NCBI GenBank assembly: GCA_045642565.1
Contig: JAZUJE010000008.1
Coordinates: 211,460-275,459 of the forward strand
DNA: 64,000 nt
Reading direction: 5' to 3'
Origin: UBA1764 sp045642565
Lineage (GTDB): Bacteria > Bacillota > Clostridia > Peptostreptococcales > Anaerovoracaceae
The stretch's first letter is position 1, and each line of letters opens with the position of its first letter. The notes below the pieces were generated by a model. It saw only the letters and a program-made list of their open reading frames with translations, had not been told where the DNA came from and made no database searches. The position numbers were made by a program, and so were the translations under genes. Of the stretch, positions 45,398 through 54,911 are shown one piece after another.

Positions 45398-47434
45398 TCA
45401 TAACACAAGGAAATTATCGTTTCCATAGGACTTATCAATGCTTTCTTTTAGCATTATGTTCTCTTTTTTTGATAAAGAAGGGTCTAAATTTAGCAATTCA
45501 TCGGCTAATTCACTTGAAAATTCAACGATTTTCATGTGTTTTACAGGATCAGATAGTTTTAATTGAGGTAGACCATGTTGTCTAAAGCCAAATAACTCTC
45601 CCGGTCCACGGATTTCCAAATCTTTTTCTGAAATATAAAATCCATCTGAAGACTTATGCATAATTTCAGCTCTTTCTTTTGCAATAGTACTTTCCTCGCC
45701 AAGAACAATTAGGCAATATGATTGAAAATTGCCCCTCCCTACTCTGCCTCTAAGTTGATGCATTTGTGCCAAACCAAATCTTTCGGAATTTTCAATCAAC
45801 ATAACAGTAGCATTTGGTACATTAATTCCAACTTCAATTACTATTGTTGAAATTAAAACAGATATTTTACCTGCATTGTAAGCTTCCATGATTTTATCTT
45901 TTTCATCGGCTTTCATATTCCCATGTAACAATGAACAAGATATATCTTTATATTTATCTTGAAATTCATTAAATAATGTTTCTGCAGAATAAGCAGATAT
46001 GCTGTCAGAGTCTTCAATAAATGGAGCTACAATATAGGCTTGCCTACCATTTTTTATTTCATTAATTAGAAGTTTGTATGCATCATCCCTGTTTTTTGTA
46101 TTATAGATTTTTGTCTCTATTTTTTTTCTGCCAGGAGGCAGTTCATCTATAATCGAAATGTCCATATCCGAATACAAAACCACAGCCAAAGTTCTTGGGA
46201 TTGGAGTGGCAGTCATAACTAAAACATCCGGGTTGTTTGATTTTTCAGTTAATTTTCTTCTTTGTAATACACCAAACCTATGCTGCTCATCAGTTATTAC
46301 TAATCCTAAATTATGAAACTTTACTGAATCTGAAATAAGAGCATGTGTTCCAATTACAATTTGCGTTTCTCCATCTGCAATTCTTTGCAAAATATTTTTA
46401 CGTTCAGCTATATTGACAGATGAAGTAAGCAAATCAACTTTTAAACCTAATTCTTTAAAAGTCTCAAAATGTTGATTAGCCAAAATTTCTGTAGGAGCCA
46501 TAAAAGCCGCTTGGTATCCGGCATCTACCGCTTTATACATAATAGCTTCAGCTATAATAGTCTTACCAGATCCAACGTCTCCTTGTAATAATCTATTCAT
46601 AGCCCTTTGGCTATCCATATCTGAACTAATTTCATTGAGAACTTTTATTTGAGAATTTGTCAGTTTGTAATTTAATTTTTTAAGGAACCCATCGTAAGAA
46701 CCATCTTTAAAAGATATGCCAATTCTGCCAACACCAAATCGATTTGCAGATAGCTTTAATGCTACTCTTAAATTAAACAACTCTTCAAATATCAGACGAT
46801 ATCTCGCTATATTATAGTTTGTTTCATCTTCCGGAAAATGAATATATTTAAAAGCAAAACTAATAGGACAAAGATTCGCTTTTTTAATAATATATTCAGG
46901 TAAAGTTTCTTTATATTCTTCTGTAAGACTAAGGGCAAATTTAATAAGACGATGAAAATCTTTTTGCGTAAGCCCTTTTGTTAAAGGGTATACAGGTAAA
47001 ATCCCCGACTCTTCATCATCACCGGCTAATGTAAAGGCAGGATGGAACATTGTTGCATAACCATTTTCAAGTTTTACTTTTCCATAGAATCTATAAGTCT
47101 CACCTATTTTGAAGTTTTTAGCTAAATAGCCAGACATAAAAAATAAAACATTCATTCTTCCCGTTTTATCAACTACAGTAAGATGTAACGTTCTATTTCT
47201 ACCATATCCTCTACCTAAAGTATTCACGAAAATAGTGGCTTCTACTACAGCTTTTTCATCATTTTTAAGTTGAGAAATACACTTTTTATTTCTTAAATCT
47301 TCATATTCTCTTGGATAGTATTTTAATGCATCCTCAATGCAAAAAATGCCAAGACGTTCAAACGCCTCAGCTTTTTTAGGCCCGAATCCTTTAATATCCG
47401 TTATAGCTGATTTCAGATTTATTGTTGTATTCAA
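45398..47434 (-). CDS. recG: ATP-dependent DNA helicase RecG
   Basis: 678-aa branch-migration helicase. An N-terminal wedge domain (ITDIKGFGPKKAEAFERLGI and an OB-fold) precedes Walker A GDVGSGKT, the DEQH box, TATPIPRTL and QLRGRVGRG. It remodels stalled forks and Holliday junctions. The start is TTG at 47434, 9 nt after AAGGA, within the end of the Asp23-like gene (44-bp overlap). Confidence 0.96.
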   Translation of the reverse strand: MNTTINLKSAITDIKGFGPKKAEAFERLGIFCIEDALKYYPREYEDLRNKKCISQLKNDEKAVVEATIFVNTLGRGYGRNRTLHLTVVDKTGRMNVLFFMSGYLAKNFKIGETYRFYGKVKLENGYATMFHPAFTLAGDDEESGILPVYPLTKGLTQKDFHRLIKFALSLTEEYKETLPEYIIKKANLCPISFAFKYIHFPEDETNYNIARYRLIFEELFNLRVALKLSANRFGVGRIGISFKDGSYDGFLKKLNYKLTNSQIKVLNEISSDMDSQRAMNRLLQGDVGSGKTIIAEAIMYKAVDAGYQAAFMAPTEILANQHFETFKELGLKVDLLTSSVNIAERKNILQRIADGETQIVIGTHALISDSVKFHNLGLVITDEQHRFGVLQRRKLTEKSNNPDVLVMTATPIPRTLAVVLYSDMDISIIDELPPGRKKIETKIYNTKNRDDAYKLLINEIKNGRQAYIVAPFIEDSDSISAYSAETLFNEFQDKYKDISCSLLHGNMKADEKDKIMEAYNAGKISVLISTIVIEVGINVPNATVMLIENSERFGLAQMHQLRGRVGRGNFQSYCLIVLGEESTIAKERAEIMHKSSDGFYISEKDLEIRGPGELFGFRQHGLPQLKLSDPVKHMKIVEFSSELADELLNLDPSLSKKENIMLKESIDKSYGNDNFLVL

Positions 47435-47753
47435 TTACAATATTCCTTTTTGATAGTTTTTTAGAATATATACCCAAGATGCAAATTTTAATATTATATA
47501 AAGGCAATTCTAATGAATTTTCGATTTTTTGTGCAATAAACGAAAAGCAATGCTCACAAAAACTTTGTATACTAATGCCAAATTTTAAGTGTAAACTAAT
47601 TACAATTTCGACCCCTTGTTCTTTCATCATGAAATCTTTCTTAATTAATTTATATTTTCCCTTATATTCATTAAGGGAATCTAAAATCATTTGATTAATT
47701 AAGGCATTATCGTAGCTTATTATTCCTTTTTCGTTTTCAATTTGAGTTAACAT
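47391..47753 (-). CDS. Divergent Asp23-like protein
   Basis: 120 aa, weakly similar to Asp23/Gls24 proteins: GIISYDNALINQMILDSLNEYKG, then KEQGVEIVISLHLKFGISI and LPLYNIKICILGI follow the family's strand-helix order. The place between rpmB and recG is that of yloU in Bacillus. There, a fatty-acid kinase gene (yloV/fakA) comes next, but it is missing here. No transmembrane segment is visible. Function unknown; call based on context and pattern. Confidence 0.65.
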   Translation of the reverse strand: MLTQIENEKGIISYDNALINQMILDSLNEYKGKYKLIKKDFMMKEQGVEIVISLHLKFGISIQSFCEHCFSFIAQKIENSLELPLYNIKICILGIYSKKLSKRNIVIEYNNKSEISYNGY

Positions 47754-47770
47754 ATATTAATTATAACATA

Positions 47771-47800
47771 AAAAAAGACTCGAGACATAAGCTCGAGTCG
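47771..47800 (-). terminator. Intrinsic terminator after rpmB
   Basis: A perfect 8-bp stem (GACTCGAG/CTCGAGTC) is followed on the minus strand by seven T residues. Confidence 0.9.
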
Positions 47801-47814
47801 TTGTCAGCTATAAA

Positions 47815-48006
47815 TTACATAGCACGGGAAACTTTACCAGATCTAATGCATCTTGTACAAACATTAATTCTAGATACTGTACCATTTTCTTCAACTTTTA
47901 CAGACTGAATGTTAGCGTTCCACTTTCTTCTGGTATGTCTATTTGAGTGAGAAACATTGTTTCCGGAAACCTGACCTTTACCGCAAATAGCGCATTTCTT
48001 TGACAT
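47815..48006 (-). CDS. rpmB: 50S ribosomal protein L28
   Basis: 63-aa ribosomal protein of the zinc-binding form, with cysteine pairs CAIC near the N-terminus and CTRC near the C-terminus. The core VSHSNRHTRRKWNANIQSV is typical. AAGGAGGTG precedes the ATG. It is a single-gene transcript with its own promoter, a structured leader and a terminator. Confidence 0.97.
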   Translation of the reverse strand: MSKKCAICGKGQVSGNNVSHSNRHTRRKWNANIQSVKVEENGTVSRINVCTRCIRSGKVSRAM

Positions 48007-48025
48007 TTATCTGCACCTCCTTCTT

Positions 48026-48113
48026 ACCCAGTGGCTGGGTTCATTAATGTAAACGGGCATAGCCCATAAAATTCGTACTCAAGTATTCTACCTAAAAATA
48101 GCCGTATTTGCAA
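48026..48113 (-). promoter_or_regulatory. rpmB promoter and two-hairpin leader
   Basis: Minus strand: TTGCAA (48108-48113), 17 bp, TAGAAT (48085-48090). The ~75-nt leader holds two short perfect hairpins, GGGC/GCCC (48055-48065) and ACCCAG/CTGGGT (48026-48040), the second just before the ribosome-binding site. Autoregulation by L28 is possible but not shown. Confidence 0.7.
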
Positions 48114-48120
48114 GCTTTTT

Positions 48121-49272
48121 TTAGATTTTTTTGAGTAAACATATTGCTTCGGTGTGTGCAGTAAAAGGAAAATTATCAAAACACTGCATTTTTTCCGGTT
48201 TATAGCCATTTTCGACGCATGTTTTAAGATTAATAGCCAAAGTCTTTGGATTGCATGAAATATATATGATTTCAGGCACATTATAACTGCAAATTTTAAG
48301 CATAGCTTTAGGATGTATCCCGGCACGGGGCGGATCTACAACAATTACATCAGGCTTTTCTGTAATATCATCCAAAACTTTTAATACATCACCACAAATA
48401 AAATCACAATTACTTAAATTATTTAAAAGCGCATTAGTTTTTGCAGCATTAACAGCCTCTTCAATTATTTCTACGCCGTAAACCTTTTTGGCATCTAAAG
48501 CCATAGCCTGGGAAATTGTACCGGTTCCGCAATATAAATCATAAGCAGTTTTTTCGGACAAATTAGGCAAAAGTTCAATTGCAGCTTTGTATAACCTTTC
48601 AGCTGCGACAACGTTGCTCTGAAAAAAACTAAAAGCCCCGACTTTAAATCTAAGACCTAATACTTCCTCAAAATAATAATCCCGCCCATATAAAACTCTG
48701 CAATCATCGACCTTCAAAGCATCGGCAATATTATCATTTATTGTATGCAAAATGCCGACAATTTTAGAATTCAGCTTAGTTGACAATAATAAATTACTGT
48801 AACCTTGTTCATCAAACTCACTATCACTACTTGTAACTATATTAATTAACAATTCGTTTGTTCTAAAACCTTTTCTTATAATCAAAGATCTTAGTAAACC
48901 GGAATGTCTTTTTTTATGATAAAATGCATAGTTCTTTGAAACGCACCAATCCTTAGTGATTTTTAATATTTTATTAAAATCATCTGGGACTAACTGACAA
49001 CAGCTTGCATCAATAATCGAAATATAGCTACCCTTTTTATGCATGCCAAGATCAAGAGGCCCGTCGATTATTTCATCGCCGAAAGTATATTCCATTTTAT
49101 TTCTATATGCATAAATCTCAGGGCTTGAAACAATATCAGTTAATATATTGCTATCAATTCCATTGTCAATCAGAGCCATTTTTGCGGCCTCTAATTTCAA
49201 ACTTAATTGTTCTTCGTATGATATACCTTGGAAGCTACATCCCCCGCATACATCTTTTTGTTTGCAAACCAT
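48121..49272 (-). CDS. Class I SAM-dependent rRNA/tRNA uridine-5-methyltransferase (RlmD/TrmA family) lacking the TRAM domain
   Basis: 383 aa. The protein opens directly in the Fe-S region (C3, C9, C12 in a C-x5-C-x2-C pattern, with C91/C92 later), matching the cluster of RlmD. The SAM motif is YDLYCGTGTISQAMA; the catalytic region has VVDPPRAGIHP and ISCNPKTLA with the nucleophile cysteine. The usual N-terminal TRAM RNA-binding domain is missing and there is no room for it after tgt. The target uridine is not predictable. Confidence 0.9.
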   Translation of the reverse strand: MVCKQKDVCGGCSFQGISYEEQLSLKLEAAKMALIDNGIDSNILTDIVSSPEIYAYRNKMEYTFGDEIIDGPLDLGMHKKGSYISIIDASCCQLVPDDFNKILKITKDWCVSKNYAFYHKKRHSGLLRSLIIRKGFRTNELLINIVTSSDSEFDEQGYSNLLLSTKLNSKIVGILHTINDNIADALKVDDCRVLYGRDYYFEEVLGLRFKVGAFSFFQSNVVAAERLYKAAIELLPNLSEKTAYDLYCGTGTISQAMALDAKKVYGVEIIEEAVNAAKTNALLNNLSNCDFICGDVLKVLDDITEKPDVIVVDPPRAGIHPKAMLKICSYNVPEIIYISCNPKTLAINLKTCVENGYKPEKMQCFDNFPFTAHTEAICLLKKI

Positions 49273-49285
49273 AATGTGATATATA

Positions 49286-50416
49286 TTATTCTTCGTTATA
49301 TTTATTAAAAAATTGATTCTTATATTCTATAAACCTATCTTCATCAATGGCATGTCTGATATTCTCCATGGTGTGAACAAGAAAATGTAAATTATGCTCA
49401 GACAAAAGCATTGATGATAGTATTTCTTCATTCATAAAAATACTTCTTAAATAGGCTTTACTATAATGTTTACATACATAGCAATTGCATTCTGAATCAA
49501 GAGGTGAAAAGTCCTCGGCATATTTTGAATTTTTAATATTAACCTTGCCATGGCTGGTAAACGCTAAACCATGCCTTGCAACTCTTGTAGGCAAAACGCA
49601 ATCGAACATATCTATGCCGCGTTCTACACCTTCAAAAAGACAATCAGGACTGCCAACCCCCATCAAATAGCGAGGTTTTTCTTTTGGTAAATAATCTACG
49701 CAGTCATCAAGAACTTCATACATAAGTTCTTTTGGTTCGCCCACAGATAACCCTCCGATAGCATAACCTGGCAAATCTAATTCTACGATTTCTTCTGCAG
49801 AACGCTTTCGTAAATCTTTATATATACCGCCCTGCATGATACCAAACAGGCTTTGTTCTTCGATATTTTTATGATATTCTTTACAGCGTTTTAACCATCT
49901 GGTAGTAAGCTCTAAACTGTCCTCAACATATTTTCTGTCAGAAGGATATGGAGCACATTCGTCAAAAGCCATAATGATATCTGAGCCTAAAGCCTCCTGT
50001 ACTTCCATTGATTTTTCCGGAGTAAACATATGGAAGCTTCCATCAATATAACTTTGAAACTTAACGCCTTCTTCAGTTATTTTTCTCATATTTCCTAATG
50101 AAAATACTTGAAACCCTCCGGAATCTGTTAGAATCGCTCCATTCCAATTCATAAATTTATGCAAGCCACCCGCTTTTTTAATAAGTTCATGACCGGGCCT
50201 TAAATACAAATGATATGTATTTGCTAAAATAATATTAGCTCCTTCATCTCCTAAAGTAGCCACTGACTCCGGCTTCATTGCTTTAACTGTAGCTTGAGTT
50301 CCTACTGGCATAAATACAGGAGTCTCAAAAGAGCCATGCAAAGTATGTACTATACCGCGTCTGGCTTTAGTCTTTATATCAGTTTTTTTTAGTTCAAAAG
50401 TAACAGCGTCTTTCAT
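49286..50416 (-). CDS. tgt: Queuine tRNA-ribosyltransferase
   Basis: 376-aa enzyme that exchanges G34 of GUN tRNAs for preQ1 (queuine in eukaryotes). The active-site stretch LTDSGGFQVFSL, the second aspartate region DCVLPTRVARHG and the zinc site CNCYVCKHYSKAY are intact. It follows queA by one base, so two consecutive queuosine steps are co-transcribed. Confidence 0.97.
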   Translation of the reverse strand: MKDAVTFELKKTDIKTKARRGIVHTLHGSFETPVFMPVGTQATVKAMKPESVATLGDEGANIILANTYHLYLRPGHELIKKAGGLHKFMNWNGAILTDSGGFQVFSLGNMRKITEEGVKFQSYIDGSFHMFTPEKSMEVQEALGSDIIMAFDECAPYPSDRKYVEDSLELTTRWLKRCKEYHKNIEEQSLFGIMQGGIYKDLRKRSAEEIVELDLPGYAIGGLSVGEPKELMYEVLDDCVDYLPKEKPRYLMGVGSPDCLFEGVERGIDMFDCVLPTRVARHGLAFTSHGKVNIKNSKYAEDFSPLDSECNCYVCKHYSKAYLRSIFMNEEILSSMLLSEHNLHFLVHTMENIRHAIDEDRFIEYKNQFFNKYNEE

Positions 50417-50417
50417 A

Positions 50418-51449
50418 TTAAATAATTAGCATGGCATCGCCATAAGAAAAAAATTTATACTTCATATCTACAGCCTCTTTATAAGCAGCAAGTACCGCTT
50501 CTCTATTATAAAGTGCAGATACTAACATCAATAATGTCGATTTTGGCAAATGGAAATTTGTTGTTAAACAATCTACCATTTTAAATTTATATCCTGGATA
50601 TATAAAAATCCCAGTAGATTCTGATCTTGGAATTATCTTTCCATCAGGCGTAGAGCTGCTTTCCATTGTTCTGCAAGCTGTAGTTCCGACAGAAATAATC
50701 CTTCCACCGTTTTCCCTTGCGCTATTAATAATTTGAGCGGCTTCCTCTGAAATCGTATATTCTTCAAAATGCATATGATGATCTTCAACTCTATCAACCT
50801 TAACAGGTCGGAATGTTCCAATTCCAACATGTAAAGTGACATATGCAATTTTAATTCCTTTTTCTTCAGCCTTTTTAATTAATTCCGGAGTCCAATGAAG
50901 CCCTGCAGTTGCACATGCAACAGAACCTTCGTTTTTTGCATATACATTTTGATATCTATCTTTATCATGTTCATCTGCAGCGCGTTCAATATATGGAGGA
51001 AGCGGCATTGATCCAAGTTCATCAAGAACTTCCATGAATATTCCGGAATATTTAAACTTTACCAATCGCGTTCCTTCTTCGCCAGAGCCAATAATTTCAG
51101 CTATTAATTTTCCATTACCAAAATTAACCGTATCACCAAGGTGCAATCTTTTCCCCGGTCTGACAAGAGTTTCCCAAGTATCACCATCAATTCGTTTTGA
51201 TAATAAAAACTCTATGTTAGCACCTGTTTTTTCTTTTATTCCAAATATTCTTGCAGGGATTACCTTTGAATCATTAAATACTAAACAATCCCCCGGATTA
51301 ATATAATCAAGTATTTCATAAAATAACTTGTGCTCAATCTTTCCAGTTTTTCTATCAATAACTAAAAGGCGACATTCATCACGAACATCGCTTGGTTCTT
51401 GTGCAATTAATTCTTTTGGAAGATTATAATCAAAATCTGAGACATTCAT
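50418..51449 (-). CDS. queA: S-adenosylmethionine:tRNA ribosyltransferase-isomerase
   Basis: 343 aa. It turns preQ1-tRNA into epoxyqueuosine-tRNA. It begins MNVSDFDYNLPKELIAQEP; NDSKVIPARIFG, GSVACATAGLHWT, HVGIGTFRPV and TNFHLPKSTLLMLVSA are family motifs. The ATG at 51449 overlaps the spoIID stop (TGATG), which favours coupling; a TTG four codons earlier is possible. Confidence 0.97.
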   Translation of the reverse strand: MNVSDFDYNLPKELIAQEPSDVRDECRLLVIDRKTGKIEHKLFYEILDYINPGDCLVFNDSKVIPARIFGIKEKTGANIEFLLSKRIDGDTWETLVRPGKRLHLGDTVNFGNGKLIAEIIGSGEEGTRLVKFKYSGIFMEVLDELGSMPLPPYIERAADEHDKDRYQNVYAKNEGSVACATAGLHWTPELIKKAEEKGIKIAYVTLHVGIGTFRPVKVDRVEDHHMHFEEYTISEEAAQIINSARENGGRIISVGTTACRTMESSSTPDGKIIPRSESTGIFIYPGYKFKMVDCLTTNFHLPKSTLLMLVSALYNREAVLAAYKEAVDMKYKFFSYGDAMLII

Positions 51450-52801
51450 CAGTCGTACCAATTAATAAGATCAACATCAATATAATAGTATTTCAAAATA
51501 TCATCATAATCATAGCCGGCTTCGGCCATTGCAAATGCACCGTATTGAGACATACCAATTCCATGTCCAAAACCTAAACCATACCAATAAACTGTTCCAT
51601 TTTTACAAATGTCACTTTTCTTTGTATATCCGGAAGCTGTAGAGCTAATTTTAAGTTTTTCTGTTGTAAAACCATTGTAAACATAAATACTATCCGTATT
51701 AACTCTATCTACACCTGATTCGGATAAAACATAATAGTATTCCGGAGTAGCATCACTGTGTTCAATGACATTAAACTCATAGTCGCCAACAGTAAAATAA
51801 GTAGATCTTAAATTAAATGTTGACATAATTCTATTGCGAGGAACAAGGACATTAGCATCAGTACCTTTAATAGCAATCATAGTTACAGCTCCGAAATCTG
51901 TTTCCTCCAGAATTTCAAAAGACTTAACTTTGCCAACATCAGGATAGCCTGCCTTTATCAGTTTTGTTCGAATTTCATCAAATGTATCAGTAAATTTCCA
52001 TGGGGATGCCGGAGTTTCACTTGGTGTAAATTCATCGATTTTAGATTGTAGATAAGGAACATCTTTACTACCCCATGCATCAGATAAACTTAAAGTGTAT
52101 CCACCACCATTGCTAGAAGAAAAATATGCAATTATTGGCTCTCCATCATAAACCAATACCTCTCCCTCTGTATCAATACAAGCTTGGGTTGTAATATCTG
52201 ATTCAGAATTTACGCCACCATAGGCCTGGCAATCTGTTGTAGCACAAACATTTATATCATAGGATTCATGATGCTTAGTAAGTGCATATGTACGAGAAGC
52301 AACTGCTTGAGCCTTTAATGCTTCATACGGATTTTTTGAACTCATTTCTTTATTAACTACGCCCCAAACATAATGTTCTAAAGTAATGTAGTTAATAACT
52401 CTAAGCCCACTATTATTTACTAGATAAATACCATCCCTGTATACATTACAATTCTTAATAACTAAAGGTTTATCAGTTGTTACAGTGATGAATCTTTCAT
52501 CTTCATCCTCGGCAGCAGACATATAAATGTTACCACTGCACTCATAGTCATCTTTAGTAAAAGAAATTTCGGTATCGTCGATTGTGTCTATTAATTCTCC
52601 ACTTTCTTTATCATATACTAAGAAGCCATCTTCTGATTCCATAGTAATATATGATGCATAATTACTTCCAAAATACAATCCTAAAGAGATATATCTGTTT
52701 TCATCTAAATCAGTACTTTTTCTTTTAGCAAAAGAAAAAGTAAATGAAGATAATACTATTGAAAAAATTGCTATAATTGAAATTAATTTTTTAATTTTCA
52801 T
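51449..52801 (-). CDS. SpoIID/LytB-domain protein (peptidoglycan lytic transglycosylase-like)
   Basis: 450-aa exported protein: signal peptide (about 1-25), a variable N-terminal region and the SpoIID domain from about residue 130. The putative catalytic glutamate is in VVNKEMSSKNPYEALKAQAVASRTYA; later, the signature YGLGFGHGIGMSQYGA is intact. SpoIID degrades glycan strands during engulfment, but genes in this ruv-queA setting also occur in non-sporulating Clostridia, so a wall role in growth is possible. It lies 6 bp after ruvB. Confidence 0.9.
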   Translation of the reverse strand: MKIKKLISIIAIFSIVLSSFTFSFAKRKSTDLDENRYISLGLYFGSNYASYITMESEDGFLVYDKESGELIDTIDDTEISFTKDDYECSGNIYMSAAEDEDERFITVTTDKPLVIKNCNVYRDGIYLVNNSGLRVINYITLEHYVWGVVNKEMSSKNPYEALKAQAVASRTYALTKHHESYDINVCATTDCQAYGGVNSESDITTQACIDTEGEVLVYDGEPIIAYFSSSNGGGYTLSLSDAWGSKDVPYLQSKIDEFTPSETPASPWKFTDTFDEIRTKLIKAGYPDVGKVKSFEILEETDFGAVTMIAIKGTDANVLVPRNRIMSTFNLRSTYFTVGDYEFNVIEHSDATPEYYYVLSESGVDRVNTDSIYVYNGFTTEKLKISSTASGYTKKSDICKNGTVYWYGLGFGHGIGMSQYGAFAMAEAGYDYDDILKYYYIDVDLINWYD

Positions 52802-52807
52802 AAAAAC

Positions 52808-53815
52808 CTACTTTTCCGAAATCTTTAATCCCAAATGCTTATATGCCGCATCAGTAACAATTCGCCCTTTTGGAGTTCTGGCTAATAAACCTTCTTGCAT
52901 CAAATATGGCTCATATGCATCTTCTATAGTTACTCTTTCTTCTCCTATAGAAGCTGCTATTGTATCAATACCAACAGGACCGCCGTTAAATTTTGTAATC
53001 AACAAATCAAGAATTTTACGGTCAAGTTCTTCAAGTCCAAGCTCATCAATACTCAAAGCTTTTAACGAGGTATTAACTATCGATGTATTAATAGAAGTGA
53101 AACCTTGAACCTGCGCAAAATCTCTAATTCTTTTTAATAACCTATTGGCAACACGAGGGGTTCCTCTTGACCTTAAAGCTATTAATTTTGCAGCATCCGG
53201 ATCAATTTTAATATTTAATATTCCGGCGGTTCTATTAATAATTTGAGCGAGTTCTTGCTCATTATATAATTCAAATTTTGCTAATACTCCGAAGCGATCT
53301 CTAAGAGGAGCTGATAACGAACCTGCTCTTGTTGTTGCGCCAACTAAAGTAAATTTCGGAAGAGGTATTCTTATACTGTGAGCTGCAGGGCCTTTTCCTG
53401 TAACAATATCCAAAGCAAAATCTTCCATAGCAGAATATAATACTTCTTCAACACTTCTATTAAGACGATGAATTTCATCGATGAACAAAACATCACCTTT
53501 ATTAAGATTTGAAAGTATTGCAGCTAAATCTGCAGCACGTGAAATAGCAGGCCCAGATGTAACTCTTAAATCTACGCCCATTTCAGATGCGATAATACCG
53601 GCAAGAGTAGTCTTTCCAAGTCCCGGAGGACCATAAAATAAAACATGATCTAAAGGTTCAGATCTCATCTTACTTGCTTCTATATACACTTTTAAGTTTT
53701 CAGTTACATTTGTTTGGCCAACATAATCTTCAAATTTTTTAGGTCTGATAGATTTTTCTATCATTTCTTCATCACTTTGAAGTCCTGCGCCAACAACTCT
53801 TTTTTCATATTCCAT
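52808..53815 (-). CDS. ruvB: Holliday junction branch migration ATPase RuvB
   Basis: 335-aa AAA+ motor. Walker A GPPGLGKTTLA, Walker B LFIDEIHRL, sensor GATTRAG and the arginine finger region RDRFG are visible, with a C-terminal winged helix. Start and stop overlap ruvA by one base, so RuvA and RuvB are translationally coupled. Confidence 0.98.
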   Translation of the reverse strand: MEYEKRVVGAGLQSDEEMIEKSIRPKKFEDYVGQTNVTENLKVYIEASKMRSEPLDHVLFYGPPGLGKTTLAGIIASEMGVDLRVTSGPAISRAADLAAILSNLNKGDVLFIDEIHRLNRSVEEVLYSAMEDFALDIVTGKGPAAHSIRIPLPKFTLVGATTRAGSLSAPLRDRFGVLAKFELYNEQELAQIINRTAGILNIKIDPDAAKLIALRSRGTPRVANRLLKRIRDFAQVQGFTSINTSIVNTSLKALSIDELGLEELDRKILDLLITKFNGGPVGIDTIAASIGEERVTIEDAYEPYLMQEGLLARTPKGRIVTDAAYKHLGLKISEK

Positions 53816-54408
53816 TATCTATTCCTTAAAGCCTTCGCTATATATTCTTCTGTAGATTCAGCTTTAATTCCAACTAAGGCTGCATTCGCTTCTGATTTTG
53901 AATATCCTAAAGCCATAAGAGCTTCAATTGCATTTGACTTTTCTTTATCATCAATATCAGATACTTTAGTTTGAGGCTCATCACCAATATTTGAAAGATC
54001 GATATTTTTATCTAATTTATCTTTTAATTCAAGAACAACTCTTTGTGCAGTTTTTTTACCAATTCCGTTGGCACGTTGAATGGTATCAACATCTTCACAT
54101 ATAATTGCCTGCTTAATTGCGGAAACACTTCCGACACTTAAAATGGCTAATGCAGCCTTTGCGCCTATTCCCGAAATTGAAAGAAGCATTTTGAATAATG
54201 CTAAACTTGCTTTTTCAGTAAATCCGTATAAACTGATATCATCTTCTCTAACAATCATTGCTGTGTACAGGATTATTTCTTCTGTTTTTGAAGCAATAAG
54301 TGCATAAGAGTTTTCCGGAACATTAACATAATAAGCTATACCATTATTTTCAATGGCAACAGCTCCGGGCATCGTATCAACAATAAAACCTTTAATATAA
54401 TGAATCAT
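53815..54408 (-). CDS. ruvA: Holliday junction DNA helicase subunit RuvA
   Basis: 197 aa. OB-fold N-terminal domain, two helix-hairpin-helix motifs (LLSISGIGAKAALAIL and IQRANGIGKKTAQRVV) and a C-terminal UBA-like domain that contacts RuvB (IEALMALGYSKSEANAAL). Overlaps ruvC by one base. Confidence 0.97.
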   Translation of the reverse strand: MIHYIKGFIVDTMPGAVAIENNGIAYYVNVPENSYALIASKTEEIILYTAMIVREDDISLYGFTEKASLALFKMLLSISGIGAKAALAILSVGSVSAIKQAIICEDVDTIQRANGIGKKTAQRVVLELKDKLDKNIDLSNIGDEPQTKVSDIDDKEKSNAIEALMALGYSKSEANAALVGIKAESTEEYIAKALRNR

Positions 54409-54905
54409 TATTTCATCTCGAAATTTTGCTTTTTAATTTCACCTTGATAAGAATGGCAAATAGCCGCAGCTAATGCATCAGAGGTATCATCTGGTTTAAC
54501 TATTTCATCAAATCCAAGTATCGTTTTTACCATTTCTTGAACTTGCCTTTTGTCAGCTTTTCCATATCCAGTAACCGAAGTTTTAATTTCCATAGGAGTA
54601 TATTCATAAATTTTCAAACCAGAGTTAATGCAAGCTAAAATTGCAATGCCCCTTGCCTGCCCTACAAAAATTGCAGTTTTCGCATTGTTTTGAAAGAAAA
54701 GCTGTTCAATACTTGTCTCATCAGGTTGATATTCGGCAATTATCTCCATAAGACCGGAATATAAGTGCTTTAACCTGTCTGGCATAGGTAAATCCTTTTT
54801 CGTCTCAAGCGAGCCATATGCAATAGGAAAAATCTGACTATTGTGTTTTTCAACAATTCCATAGCCCATAATGGCATAGCCTGGATCTATACCTAGTATT
54901 CTCAT
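54408..54905 (-). CDS. ruvC: Crossover junction endodeoxyribonuclease RuvC
   Basis: 165 aa. It cleaves Holliday junctions; the RNase H-fold acidic residues are in RILGIDPGYAIMGYG, SIEQLFF and the C-terminal PDDTSDALAAAICH. The start is ATG at 54905. The TATAAT -10 lies only 6 nt upstream, which would place the transcription start at or beside the ATG, giving a leaderless message. A longer frame starting at 54923 begins upstream of the -10 and is rejected. Confidence 0.96.
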   Translation of the reverse strand: MRILGIDPGYAIMGYGIVEKHNSQIFPIAYGSLETKKDLPMPDRLKHLYSGLMEIIAEYQPDETSIEQLFFQNNAKTAIFVGQARGIAILACINSGLKIYEYTPMEIKTSVTGYGKADKRQVQEMVKTILGFDEIVKPDDTSDALAAAICHSYQGEIKKQNFEMK

Positions 54906-54911
54906 GGCATT

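Noticed and set aside
48024..48326. 100-codon frame between rpmB and the methyltransferase
   Set aside because: It runs out of frame across the end of the methyltransferase gene and through the rpmB promoter and leader.
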